NCBI RefSeq assembly: GCF_017875645.1 | Contig: NZ_JAGGMR010000001.1 | Coordinates: 5,890,001-5,954,000, forward strand | Origin: Nocardia goodfellowii | GTDB lineage: Bacteria > Actinomycetota > Actinomycetes > Mycobacteriales > Mycobacteriaceae | Length of the DNA: 64,000 nucleotides | Direction: 5' to 3' | Shown here: piece by piece, positions 9,218-17,928 of the stretch | How positions within the stretch are numbered: the first letter of the stretch is position 1 | Layout of the letters: each line of letters opens with the position of its first letter | Translations under genes and position numbers: made by a program | The notes under the pieces: generated by a model | Seen by the model: only the letters and a program-made list of their open reading frames with translations | The model's database searches: none | Told to the model about the DNA's origin: nothing

Positions 9218-10300
9218 CTACCACCCGGGTAGTTGCACCGTGACGCGGAGTCCGCCGGCCGGACGCGGTGTGAGCGTGAGGGCACCGTCGTGGGCTTGCA
9301 CAATGCTCTTCACGATGGCCAGGCCGAGGCCGACGCCCGCGTGATCGCCGCGAATGCGTTCGGTGCCGCGTTGAAACGGCTCGGCCAGCGTGGATACCAA
9401 CTGTGGGTGGAGCAGCTCGCCGGTGTTCTCGACAGTGAGTACCGTCGCCCCCGGGTATGCGCCGGCGCTGATCCACGCGATGCCTTGTCCCGGCAGGTTG
9501 TGCACGATCGCGTTGTGCACCAGGTTCGTAGTCAACTGCAGGAGGAGGGCGTGCGAGCCGAGGGTGTGGGCCGGCTGGCAGGCGGTCTCGAGGGCGACGC
9601 CATGTTTTTCCGCGAGCGGAAGCAGCGTTTCGGTGGCTTCTTCCGCCAGGAGGGACAGGTCGACGTGTTCGCGGGTGAAGGACCGTTGATCGGCTCGACT
9701 GAGCAGCAGCAATGCTTCGGTGAGTTCGATCGCTCGGGAGTTGACGACATGCAAGCGGTCGACGAGTTCGTCGGTGTCGCGGTCCCGATCGCCGCGCGCC
9801 ACATCCAGCAGTGTCTGGGTGATGGCCAGCGGTGTGCGCAGTTCGTGGGACGCGTTGGCCGCGAACCGTTGTTCCTCGGCCACGTGGGCCGCCAAGCGCG
9901 CGAGCATGGTGTCGAAGACATCGGCGAGTTCCCGGAACTCGTCGCTGCGTCCCGGTAACCGAATCCGGTGCGAGAGCGAACCATTGGCCGCCATCCGGGT
10001 GGCGGCGGTGATGCGGGTCAGCGGGGTGAGCATCCAGCCGGCCAGCAGCCAGCCGCCCAGGAGGCCGAAGACCAGCAGAAAGAGCAGCACGACGGCCATA
10101 AATGGGGCGAACGCACGCAGGAGGATCGAGCGGTTGATCCAGAAGTTGCCGGTGGTGTTGATCCAATCATTTGGCAAAAAATACAGGTAGAAGACCAGTA
10201 CGGCAGCGAGCAGCAGGCTACCCGTGAACATGATGAATCCGGCGTAGCTGAGGGTGAGTTTGAGGCGAACGCTCAACCCGGGTGCTCTATCCACGCTCAC
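9218..10300 (-). CDS. two-component sensor histidine kinase (VanS-like)
   Basis: 360 residues with TM helices near 18-41 and 63-90, a HAMP domain (LTPLTRITAATRMA), an H box FAANASHELRTPLA with the phospho-accepting His, an N box LTTNLVHNAIVHN, and a G box AGVGLGLAIVKSIV. The extracytoplasmic loop is only about 25 residues, so it probably senses a membrane-associated signal. The start lies inside the 3' end of the response regulator gene (14-base overlap), so the two are translated together. The divergent VanY-type gene suggests a cell-wall stress role. Confidence 0.9.
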   Translation of the reverse strand: MSVDRAPGLSVRLKLTLSYAGFIMFTGSLLLAAVLVFYLYFLPNDWINTTGNFWINRSILLRAFAPFMAVVLLFLLVFGLLGGWLLAGWMLTPLTRITAATRMAANGSLSHRIRLPGRSDEFRELADVFDTMLARLAAHVAEEQRFAANASHELRTPLAITQTLLDVARGDRDRDTDELVDRLHVVNSRAIELTEALLLLSRADQRSFTREHVDLSLLAEEATETLLPLAEKHGVALETACQPAHTLGSHALLLQLTTNLVHNAIVHNLPGQGIAWISAGAYPGATVLTVENTGELLHPQLVSTLAEPFQRGTERIRGDHAGVGLGLAIVKSIVQAHDGALTLTPRPAGGLRVTVQLPGW

Positions 10301-10961
10301 CTCCGGTGTCGATGCGGTAGCCGACGCCCGGCACCGTCGTGATCAGCCAGGGTTCGCCGAGGCGTTTACGCAGCGCCGAGACGGTGATCCGCACGGCGTT
10401 GGTGAACGGGTCGGCGTTCTCGTCCCATGCTCGTTCCAACAATTCCTCGGCACTGACCACACCGCCTTCGGCGGCGACGAGAACCTCCAGCACGGCGAAC
10501 TGTTTGCGGGTGAGCGCGACATAGCGCCCGTCGCGATAGACCTCGCGGCGGAACGGGTCCAGACGTAGTCCGGCGATCTCGCGCACGGGTGGCCTGCTGT
10601 GGGCGCGTCTGCGGTCGAGCGCTCTGAGCCTGAGCACGAGTTCGCGGAGAGCGAAGGGTTTGGTCAGGTAGTCGTCGGCGCCGAGTTGGAATCCGGAGGC
10701 CTTGTCGTCGAGCCGGTCGGCGGCGGTGAGCATCAGGATCGGCATGCCGCTGCCGGAGGCGATGATGCGTTCGGCCACCTCGTCGCCGGAGGGGCCGGGA
10801 ATGTCGCGGTCGAGGACGGCGATGTCGTAGGCGTTGACGCTCAGCAACTCGAGTGCGGTGTCGCCGTCACCGGCGATGTCGGCGGCGATCGCTTCCAGGC
10901 GCAGGCCGTCGCGGATGGCTTCGGCCAGATAGGGCTCGTCCTCGACGATCAACACACGCAT
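10287..10961 (-). CDS. OmpR-family response regulator (VanR-like)
   Basis: 224 residues. The receiver domain (1-115) shows the acidic pair in VLIVEDEPYLAEAI, the phospho-accepting Asp in IAVLDRDIPGPSGDE, the conserved Thr in LMLTAAD and Lys in LTKPFALREL. The C-terminal winged helix includes LTRKQFAVLEVL and ITVSALRKRLG and ends in the common TVPGVGYRI. The frame is open for 38 more codons upstream, but MRVLIVEDE is the family start. It is first in the operon with the kinase gene and divergent from the carboxypeptidase gene. Confidence 0.9.
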   Translation of the reverse strand: MRVLIVEDEPYLAEAIRDGLRLEAIAADIAGDGDTALELLSVNAYDIAVLDRDIPGPSGDEVAERIIASGSGMPILMLTAADRLDDKASGFQLGADDYLTKPFALRELVLRLRALDRRRAHSRPPVREIAGLRLDPFRREVYRDGRYVALTRKQFAVLEVLVAAEGGVVSAEELLERAWDENADPFTNAVRITVSALRKRLGEPWLITTVPGVGYRIDTGGERG

Positions 10962-11037
10962 AGCGCTCGATTCTTCCAGCTGGAACATATCGCCGGCGTA
11001 TCCGAAACCGCATACGACCCGGCAACATCGGATCGCC

Positions 11038-11051
11038 TGCACTGAAGTGCA
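11038..11051. promoter_or_regulatory. inverted repeat at the start of the VanY-type gene
   Basis: TGCACT, two bases, AGTGCA: a perfect 6-bp inverted repeat ending on the first base of the carboxypeptidase start codon, between the divergent regulator and carboxypeptidase genes. It could be a binding site for the response regulator or control translation; untested. Confidence 0.3.
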
Positions 11052-11662
11052 TGAACCACAGCCAACCAGCACCAACAGCGCCCCGCCGGCGCATCCGGAC
11101 CATCCTCGTCGCGGCCGCCGTGCTCGTCAGCGCGGCGCCGGTCGGTGCCGTCGTCTTTCACTCGCTGGCGTCCTTATCCTCCTCGGCCGCGCGATCATTC
11201 GACATGGCCCGGGACGTGATTCGCCCGCATTCGGACCGCGTGACCGTCTTCGACGACGAAGCTCCGTCCGTGGCCAATCTCGACTCCGCCCTGCGCGCGG
11301 CTCTGCGCCGCGCCGCGACGGATGCCGCCGACGACGGAGTCGAGTTCGTCGTCAACAGTGGCTGGCGTTCCCGGGCGCAACAGGAACAACTCTTGCGGGC
11401 CGCGGTCGCCCAGTACGGCTCGGAACAGGCGGCTGCTCGATGGGTCGCCGCGCCCGAAACATCCGCGCACGTCTCCGGAGACGCGGTCGACCTCGGGCCT
11501 GCCCCGGCCACGGCGTGGTTGTCCGTGCACGGCGCCGCCTACGGACTGTGCCAGATCTACGACAACGAACCCTGGCACTACGAACTACGGCCCGACGCCG
11601 TCGAGCACGGCTGCCCGTCCCGCTACGCCGACCCCACGGCGGACCCGCGGATGTGGCAGTGA
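11051..11662 (+). CDS. D-alanyl-D-alanine carboxypeptidase (VanY/M15B type)
   Basis: 203 residues: an N-terminal TM anchor (about 16-42), then an M15B domain with the zinc ligands in SAHVSGDAVD (S-x-H-x-x-G-x-A-x-D) and the closing W-H-Y-E motif (PWHYEL). The GWRSRAQQEQL segment is also typical. Enzymes of this type remove the last D-Ala from peptidoglycan stem peptides, outside the membrane. The divergent two-component pair is the likely regulator, giving a wall-sensing unit; glycopeptide resistance itself would need vanHAX-type genes, which are not seen here. Confidence 0.85.
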   Translation: MNHSQPAPTAPRRRIRTILVAAAVLVSAAPVGAVVFHSLASLSSSAARSFDMARDVIRPHSDRVTVFDDEAPSVANLDSALRAALRRAATDAADDGVEFVVNSGWRSRAQQEQLLRAAVAQYGSEQAAARWVAAPETSAHVSGDAVDLGPAPATAWLSVHGAAYGLCQIYDNEPWHYELRPDAVEHGCPSRYADPTADPRMWQ

Positions 11663-11696
11663 GCGGTACGGGCCCATCGGTCTGGTACACAGAAAC

Positions 11697-12155
11697 ATGG
11701 CCGAAACCCGCGATCGAGCCCGCTACCGGTTCCCGCGGCGCTGGAACCAGATCGACGTATCCCGCCGCGGCATTGTGCTGGCCTGGCTCGCGTTCACCGT
11801 GACCTTCGGTGGTGCGCGGCTGGTGACCTGGTTGATCCAGATCGATACCCGCGATGTCGGAGACGTCTCCGCGGGCGGAGTCCACCTGCACCACTACCTC
11901 TGGGGAATTCTGCTGCTCGCGGGGGTGGCGATCTTCGGCATGGTCGATCGCAGTCCGCGCGCGCGAACCTGGATGGGACTCGCCCTGGGCGTGGCGCTGG
12001 CCCTGATCGTGGACGAGGCGGCCTTGTTGATCACCCTCCAGGATGTGTACTGGCAGAGTTCGGGCTGGCCGAGTATCGCGATCGCGCTGAGCGTGATCGG
12101 CGTGGTCGGATCCGCGCTGGCGCTCACCCATCGCGGCTCCGGCACCCGCCGATAG
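11697..12155 (+). CDS. integral membrane protein with a H-x-H-H-Y motif
   Basis: 152 residues with about four TM helices. The conserved-looking blocks are VHLHHYLWGILLL after TM1 and ALIVDEAALLITLQDVYW after TM3, a pattern of His, Asp and Glu residues inside the membrane seen in an uncharacterised actinobacterial family. It follows the carboxypeptidase gene by 34 bases on the same strand, so they may be co-transcribed. The acidic and His residues could bind a metal, but no function is established. Confidence 0.65.
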   Translation: MAETRDRARYRFPRRWNQIDVSRRGIVLAWLAFTVTFGGARLVTWLIQIDTRDVGDVSAGGVHLHHYLWGILLLAGVAIFGMVDRSPRARTWMGLALGVALALIVDEAALLITLQDVYWQSSGWPSIAIALSVIGVVGSALALTHRGSGTRR

Positions 12156-12163
12156 TCCGGGGA

Positions 12164-12776
12164 CTATTCGTAGGCGGGATAGCCCTCGGTGTTCAGCAGC
12201 CGGGCCAGATGAGCGGCATTGCGCGCCATGGCCTTCGTGGTCGTGGCGACCTGGTCCGGCACGGAGTCCAGGTCCCGGTAATCGGTGCTGCCCATCGCCT
12301 CCCCGTTCCAATAGGTGCAGCCCTGCGCCGGAACACTGAATCCGATGTCGTTGAGCGCTTGGAACAGGTCGGCGACGATCTTGTGCGCGCCGTCCTCATT
12401 ACCGACGACCGCGGCGATGCCGACCTTGCCCACCATGGAAGGCCTTCCCGCGTCATCGGTTTCGGACAATTCCGCATCGAGCCGTTCGAGCACCCGCTGG
12501 GCCACCGAGGACATATGGCCGACCCAGGTCGGGGTGGCGACGAGCACGATGTCCGCGGCCAGAATGCGTTTGCGGATCTCGGGCCACTGATCGCCGTCGC
12601 CTTCGTCGGCGCTGACTCCGGGGGCGCACGTCGTAGTCGACGACGCGCAGGATCTCACCCTTCACGTCGCTCTGGGCCAGCGCGTCCAGCGCGTGCCGGG
12701 CGATGAGCTCGCTACTGGATTCCGCGGGTGACTTCTGCAACGTGCACACCAGTGCGAGTGCGGTCGGATCAGCCAT
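12164..12776 (-). pseudogene. flavodoxin-like NAD(P)H oxidoreductase, frameshifted
   Basis: Two overlapping minus-strand frames together make one flavodoxin-fold protein. The N-terminal part reads LALVCTLQKSPAESSSELIA up to VVDYDV; the rest (PEIRKRILAADIVLVATPTW, VGHMSSVAQRVLERLDAEL, GIAAVVGNEDGAHKIVADL) continues in the next frame. The join is at a run of five G on the plus strand at 12620-12624; four would restore one frame of about 203 residues. FMN-binding features (TPTWVGHMS, VGNEDGAH) are intact. Either a real frameshift or a sequencing error. RBS AGGAGG precedes the ATG. Confidence 0.8.
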
Positions 12777-12907
12777 GATGTCGGTTCCTCCTGTGGGTCG
12801 TCACGCGCGGGGGCAGTGGTTGCGGAACAGGTAGATGACTCGCACCCGCGATACCCGCGCCTATTTCCGGCAAACAGCGCCCCGAGCCCGGCCTTCGCGG
12901 CGACCGG

Positions 12908-15157
12908 TCAGCGCCGCAGCGCACGACCCGTTTTGGAGTCCGGGTAGGCCGCGAGCTCCGCGGGGGTGCCCTCGAACACGAGTTGACCACCGTGCCGACC
13001 GGGACCGGGGCCGAGGTCGATGATGTGGTCGGCCTGGCGGATGACGTCGAGATTGTGCTCGATGACGACCATGGTGTTGCCCTTGTCGACGAGAGCGCCG
13101 AGGACATCGAGCAGGGTGTCGATATCGGACAGGTGCAGGCCGGTGGTCGGTTCGTCGAGGATGTAGAGGGTGCTGTCGCCGCGGCGGGTCAGTTCCTTGG
13201 CGATCTTCAGGCGCTGGCATTCGCCGCCGGACAGGGTGGTCAGCGACTGCCCGAGCCGGAGATAGCCGAGACCGACTTCCTCGATATGGCGCAGTGGGCG
13301 CGTGAAGGCGGGATCGCGCAGCCGCGCCGCGGCGTCGGCGATGGTGAGGTCGTCGATGTCGGCGATGCTCAGCCCGTCCACGGTGTAGCCGAGTACCTCC
13401 GGGGTGAACCGGCGCCCGCCACAGGTTTCACACACCGTTTCGTGGCCGTCCATGAAAGCCAGATCGGTATAGATGATGCCGAGTCCCTTGCACGTCGGGC
13501 AGGCGCCGGCCGAATTCGCGCTGAACAGGGTGGGGTTCACGCCATTGCGGGCGGCGAACAGTTTGCGGATCGCTGGCGCGATGCCCGCGTAGGTGATGGG
13601 AGTCGAGCGCCGGTTGGTGGTGACCGGGCGCTGGTCGACCAGGGTGGCCGGATACCTATCCGTCAATTCGCTGACCAGACTGGACTTTCCGGAGCCGGCG
13701 ACCCCGGTCAGCACGGTCAGCACGCCGGTAGGGATATCGACGGTGAGGCCGCGCAGATTGTTCCGGGTGGCGTTGTCGATCCGTAGTTTGCCCGTGGGCG
13801 TGCGGTGTGCGCGCGGCGTGCGGCGCTCCCGGAGTCCGCGTCCGGTCGGGGTGTCCGCGCTCAGCAGGTCGTCGAACGGCCCCTCGAAAACCACCTCGCC
13901 ACCCGCGGTGCCCGCCCCCGGGCCGATCTCCACGACTCGATCGGCGACGCGCATGACATCGGGGTCGTGTTCGACGACGAGCACGGTATTTCCCTTGTCC
14001 CGCAATTGTTTCAACAGTTCGGTCAGCGATCGGACGTCGTGCGGGTGCAGACCCATGGTGGGTTCGTCGAAGACGTACAGCATCTCGATGAGGCTGCTGC
14101 CGAGGTGCCGCACCGTCTTGATGCGCTGCGATTCACCGCCGGACAGTGTGCCGGTGGGCCGCGCCAGCGACAGGTAGCCGAGTCCGATAGTGATGAGCGC
14201 GGCGAGCCGCTCCCGCAGCGCCGACACCACCGGCGCCACACTCGATTCCGTCACACCCACGACGAGATCGGCGAGTTCGGCGATCTCCATCGTGCTCATC
14301 TCGACGATGGTGCGGTCCAGCACCCGCGCCGTGCGGGCGGCCTCGTTCAACCGGTCGCCGTGGCAATCCGGACACGGTCGAGTGTCCGTGAACTGCCGCA
14401 GCACAGCCTGTTTGCGTTCGGACAGATTGTCGGCGGTATGCAGGTAGATCCGCTCGAACCGCTCGATCACGCCCTCGTAGTCCTGCGGCGGGCGGGTGCC
14501 CAGTTCCGCCGCGGCGGCCCCGCCGTAGAGCAGCGCTTGTCGTTCGCGTTCGGTCCACTCGCGCAGGGGCGTGGTCGCGTCGAAGGACCCGATATCGGCG
14601 TATTGCCGGTACCAGTACTGCCCGTTGCCGAAGCCCGGCAGCAGCACCGCGCCCTGTTCCAGGGATTTGTCCAGATCCAGCACCCGCTCGACGGCGGTGG
14701 CCATGGTCTCGCCCAATCCGGTACAGGTGGGGCACATGCCGGCCGGATCATTGAACGAGAAGTGGTTCGACTCCCCCACGTGCGGGGTACTGACCCGGGA
14801 GAACAACAGCCGCAGGTAGCTGTACACGTCGGTGATGGTGCCGACGGTGGAGCGGGCGTTGCCACCGAGCCGCCGCTGATCGATAACCACCACCGGCGAC
14901 AAACCCTCGATGTGGTCTACGTCGGGCCGGGTCCAGCGCGGCAGCCGATTGCGGACGAACGGCGGATAGTTCTCGTTCACCTGGTAGCCCGCCTCGGCCG
15001 CGACCGTGTCGAACACCAGTGACGACTTGCCCGAACCGGACACTCCGGCGAAGACGACGAGACTGTTGCGCGGCACGTCGAGGTCGATGCGGCGCAGATT
15101 GTTCGTACGCGCGCCGCGGATGCGAATAGCGCGGTGCTGCTCGGATGATGCGGTCAT
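12908..15157 (-). CDS. UvrA-like ABC ATPase (drug-resistance type)
   Basis: 749 residues, two ABC halves. Walker A boxes GVSGSGKSSL and GVAGSGKSSL, signatures LSGGESQR and LSGGECQR, and Walker B LYILDEPTTGLH are intact; zinc-finger cysteines appear in CPTCTGLG, CPDCHG, CPTCKGLG and CETCGGRRF. Canonical UvrA is about 950 residues; this shorter form lacks much of the UvrB-binding insertion and resembles DrrC-type proteins linked to resistance against DNA-binding drugs. The ATG MTASSEQ was chosen over a longer frame. It is divergent from a WYL regulator, the likely controller. Confidence 0.88.
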   Translation of the reverse strand: MTASSEQHRAIRIRGARTNNLRRIDLDVPRNSLVVFAGVSGSGKSSLVFDTVAAEAGYQVNENYPPFVRNRLPRWTRPDVDHIEGLSPVVVIDQRRLGGNARSTVGTITDVYSYLRLLFSRVSTPHVGESNHFSFNDPAGMCPTCTGLGETMATAVERVLDLDKSLEQGAVLLPGFGNGQYWYRQYADIGSFDATTPLREWTERERQALLYGGAAAAELGTRPPQDYEGVIERFERIYLHTADNLSERKQAVLRQFTDTRPCPDCHGDRLNEAARTARVLDRTIVEMSTMEIAELADLVVGVTESSVAPVVSALRERLAALITIGLGYLSLARPTGTLSGGESQRIKTVRHLGSSLIEMLYVFDEPTMGLHPHDVRSLTELLKQLRDKGNTVLVVEHDPDVMRVADRVVEIGPGAGTAGGEVVFEGPFDDLLSADTPTGRGLRERRTPRAHRTPTGKLRIDNATRNNLRGLTVDIPTGVLTVLTGVAGSGKSSLVSELTDRYPATLVDQRPVTTNRRSTPITYAGIAPAIRKLFAARNGVNPTLFSANSAGACPTCKGLGIIYTDLAFMDGHETVCETCGGRRFTPEVLGYTVDGLSIADIDDLTIADAAARLRDPAFTRPLRHIEEVGLGYLRLGQSLTTLSGGECQRLKIAKELTRRGDSTLYILDEPTTGLHLSDIDTLLDVLGALVDKGNTMVVIEHNLDVIRQADHIIDLGPGPGRHGGQLVFEGTPAELAAYPDSKTGRALRR

Positions 15158-15218
15158 GTCTCGACGGTATCGGCAGATGTGGCCGGATCCTGGCCGCATT
15201 TGCGGGCATGATGGGGTC

Positions 15219-16187
15219 ATGGCCGATGTCACCCGCCGGATGCTCGAACTGCTGGCCCAGCTCCAGACGGGGCGGCGGTTCAGCGGACACGAACTGGCCG
15301 CCCGCCTCGAAATCAGCCCGCGCACGCTGCGCCGGGACGTGGAGCGCCTGCGCGAATACGGCTACCCGGTCTCCACCCAGCCCGGACCGAGCGGCTTCTA
15401 TCGCCTCGCCGCCGGCCAGACCCTGCCCCCGCTGGTCCTCGACGACGACGAAGCGGTCGCCACGCTGGTCGGCCTGACCCTGCTCGGCGCCACGACGTCG
15501 CGAGAACCGGTGGACGGCAACGGATTCGCGCCCGCGGCCGACCGCGCCTTCGGCAAACTCGACCAGTTCCTGCCCCATCGCCTGCGGCCTGCCGTGGCCG
15601 CGCTGCGCGACACCGTGGAAGCCGCGCCGCAGAACGCCCCGACGGTGCGGCCGGAGGCGCTGGCCGTTCTCGGCACCGCGGCCACGCGACACGAATACGT
15701 CACCTTCACCTACACCAGCCGGGACGGCCGCACCTCCCACCGCCGGGTCGAGCCCTATCGCGCGGTCCACCTGCATCTGCGCTGGTACCTGCTCGCCTGG
15801 GACGTGCAGCAAGCTGACTGGCGCACCTTCCGCCTCGACCGGATCGACGAAATATCGCTGACCGCCAGCCATTTCGCACCTCGCCCGCTGCCCGCCCGGA
15901 CCGGCACCGAGTACCTGCGCGAAGGTTTGACGGCCGCGCACCACCGCGCTGTCGTCACCATCGACACCTCCGCCGCCGCCGTCGCGGACGTGCTCAAGTT
16001 TCAGGACTGCGAGATCGAGTCGCTGGGCCCGGACCGCTGCCGGCTCAGCACCCGGGTGGATTCGTTCGAATGGCTGGTCCTGCAGGTCGGCCTGATCGGC
16101 GCGGATTTCGTCATCGAGGAGCCCGCCGAATTCCGCGACCGCGCGATCGAACTCGCCGACCGGTTACGCCGGGCCTCGGGACTTTAA
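15219..16187 (+). CDS. HTH-WYL transcriptional regulator
   Basis: 322 residues: N-terminal DeoR-like winged helix (RMLELLAQLQTG, LEISPRTLRRDVERLREYGY), a WYL domain around YRAVHLHLRWYLLAWDVQQ and a C-terminal WCX-type extension. WYL domains sense nucleic acids or related ligands and often control DNA-damage and defence genes. Its start is 62 bp from the divergent UvrA-like gene, which is therefore its likely target. It shares about 40% identity by eye with the second WYL protein 230 bp downstream, in opposite orientation. Confidence 0.88.
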   Translation: MADVTRRMLELLAQLQTGRRFSGHELAARLEISPRTLRRDVERLREYGYPVSTQPGPSGFYRLAAGQTLPPLVLDDDEAVATLVGLTLLGATTSREPVDGNGFAPAADRAFGKLDQFLPHRLRPAVAALRDTVEAAPQNAPTVRPEALAVLGTAATRHEYVTFTYTSRDGRTSHRRVEPYRAVHLHLRWYLLAWDVQQADWRTFRLDRIDEISLTASHFAPRPLPARTGTEYLREGLTAAHHRAVVTIDTSAAAVADVLKFQDCEIESLGPDRCRLSTRVDSFEWLVLQVGLIGADFVIEEPAEFRDRAIELADRLRRASGL

Positions 16188-16417
16188 CCGGTCCCAGCGC
16201 TATTCGAAAGCGTTGCGACCGCGAGCTGTTCGGTGAGCGCCCGCCGGAAGAAGGCCGGATCGCGCAGGCACACTCGTACGTCGGGCCGATGCCCCTGGCG
16301 CATCTCCTTCAGCATGAATTCGCACCTGTGGCCCGGAATCGCTTCATGGGCAAATCGCGCTGCCGCGGGCTGTTCACGGCCATCCCGCCTAGGAGGCATT
16401 GACGTTGCGGCGGAACA

Positions 16418-17407
16418 CTATTCGCCGATATGCCGGATACTGTGCGTGGTGGACTCGTCGGCCGCGGCGTCAGCATAGCGGCGGGCCAGGTGGGCGAAGG
16501 CCGCCTTCAGCTCAGGCGGTCCGATGACCTCGATATCGCTGTCGAACCTGCCGATCGCGGTTGCGAGAGCCGGCCACGACCAGGAGCCGATGACGACGCG
16601 GCAACGATGCGGGCCGAGTTCCTCGACGATGCCGTCACCGAGGAACGGCGACACGTCGGCGAGGGGAAGATTCAGGATCACTTCGCCGCGGCACGGCCAG
16701 TCGCCGGAGGCATCCGCGCCGCGGAATCGCGCCGCGACGAAAGCGGCGACATCACCACCGGGGATCGCACGCGGGAGGAAACGAGGGCCCGTGGGGGTGC
16801 GGGGGGACAGGCGGTCCACGCGGAAGGTGCGCCAGTCCGCGCGGTCGAGGTCCCAGGCGACGAGGTACCAGCGCCCGGCCCGGGTAACCAGGTGATGGGG
16901 TTCCACCCGACGTGGTGCGCCCGCCGCGGGCGGTGTGTCGTAGTCGAAGCGCAAGACTTCGCGGTCGTGCACGGCGGCGCCGACCGCCAGCAGTACCCGC
17001 GGCTCGACCCGCGGGTTCGCCGGCCCGACGGCGGTGAGGTCGACGGCGTCGAGACGGTGCCGCAGCCGGGCGGGCATGACCTGGCGCAGGGTATTCAGGG
17101 CCCGGATCGCGCCTTCGGCGAACTCGGCGCTCGTCGCGGCGGCGGTCCGGAGCGCGACGGCGAGGGCCACGGCCTGTTCGTCGTCGAACAGCAGCGGCGG
17201 CAGATCGGCGCCCGCGCTCAGCCGGTAGCCCCCGTCCGGGCCCTTCGCGGTCGCGATCGGGTAGCCGATTTCCCGGAGGCGATCGATGTCGCGGCGCACG
17301 GTGCGGGGGCTGACCGCGAGCCGTTCGGCCAGCAGTGCCCCTGACCAATCCCGGCGCGCCTGCAACAGCGACAGCAACGCGAGCAGTCGGGCTGAGGTCT
17401 TCGGCAT
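16418..17407 (-). CDS. HTH-WYL transcriptional regulator
   Basis: 329 residues from MPKTSARLL. DeoR-type HTH with LAVSPRTVRRDIDRLREIGY, the YRLSAGADLPPLLFDDEQAV hinge, WYL core RAGRWYLVAWDLDRADWRTF and a C-terminal arm. A longer start 10 codons upstream is possible. It is divergent from the VOC-protein gene, a very common pairing in actinomycetes, so it probably controls that gene. The 230-bp gap to the upstream WYL gene shows only weak short frames. Confidence 0.88.
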   Translation of the reverse strand: MPKTSARLLALLSLLQARRDWSGALLAERLAVSPRTVRRDIDRLREIGYPIATAKGPDGGYRLSAGADLPPLLFDDEQAVALAVALRTAAATSAEFAEGAIRALNTLRQVMPARLRHRLDAVDLTAVGPANPRVEPRVLLAVGAAVHDREVLRFDYDTPPAAGAPRRVEPHHLVTRAGRWYLVAWDLDRADWRTFRVDRLSPRTPTGPRFLPRAIPGGDVAAFVAARFRGADASGDWPCRGEVILNLPLADVSPFLGDGIVEELGPHRCRVVIGSWSWPALATAIGRFDSDIEVIGPPELKAAFAHLARRYADAAADESTTHSIRHIGE

Positions 17408-17499
17408 ATTTCGCATTCTGCCCGGAGAAGAGGACACATCCTGACCGCTTCGACTGTGATCGTTCCTCAGGTCAGCACATCGAACGCTAGGAGCACATC

Positions 17500-17922
17500 G
17501 TGTCCGTCACGACCACCACCCATCTGAACTTCCGCGGCGACGCCCGTGCGGCGCTGGAGTTCTATCAGTCCGTGTTCGGCGGCGACCTCGCCGTGATCAC
17601 CTATCGAGACGCCGGGAACGTCCAAGCGGAACCGGAGGCCGAGCAGGTGATGTGGGGCCAGGTCCGCGCGAGCAACGGCTTCCACGTCATGGCTTACGAC
17701 GTGCCCGCACGATTGGACTACGACCGGGGCGCGAACTCGTTCTTCGTCTCGCTGCGCGGTGTGACCGTCGAGGAAGTCACCAGCTATTGGGACCGGCTCG
17801 CCGACGGGGCGACGATCGTCGTTCCGCTGGGGCCCGCGGGCTGGGCACCGGCCTACGGGATGCTGCGTGATCGCTTCGGCATCGTCTGGGTTCTCGATGT
17901 AGTCAGCGAATACAACGGCTGA
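17500..17922 (+). CDS. VOC-superfamily PhnB-like protein
   Basis: 140 residues with two beta-alpha-beta-beta-beta units: THLNFRGDARAALEFYQSVF at the start, GFHVMAYDVP and FFVSLRG in the middle, and GMLRDRFGIVWVLDV at the end. PhnB-like VOC proteins are small metal-binding enzymes or binding proteins related to glyoxalase and bleomycin-binding proteins; the substrate is not predictable. Likely controlled by the divergent WYL regulator. Confidence 0.85.
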   Translation: MSVTTTTHLNFRGDARAALEFYQSVFGGDLAVITYRDAGNVQAEPEAEQVMWGQVRASNGFHVMAYDVPARLDYDRGANSFFVSLRGVTVEEVTSYWDRLADGATIVVPLGPAGWAPAYGMLRDRFGIVWVLDVVSEYNG

Positions 17923-17928
17923 CCGGGA

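Noticed and set aside
16184..16399. 71-codon minus-strand frame between the WYL genes
   Set aside because: It overlaps the end of the plus-strand WYL gene, has no family match and no convincing RBS.
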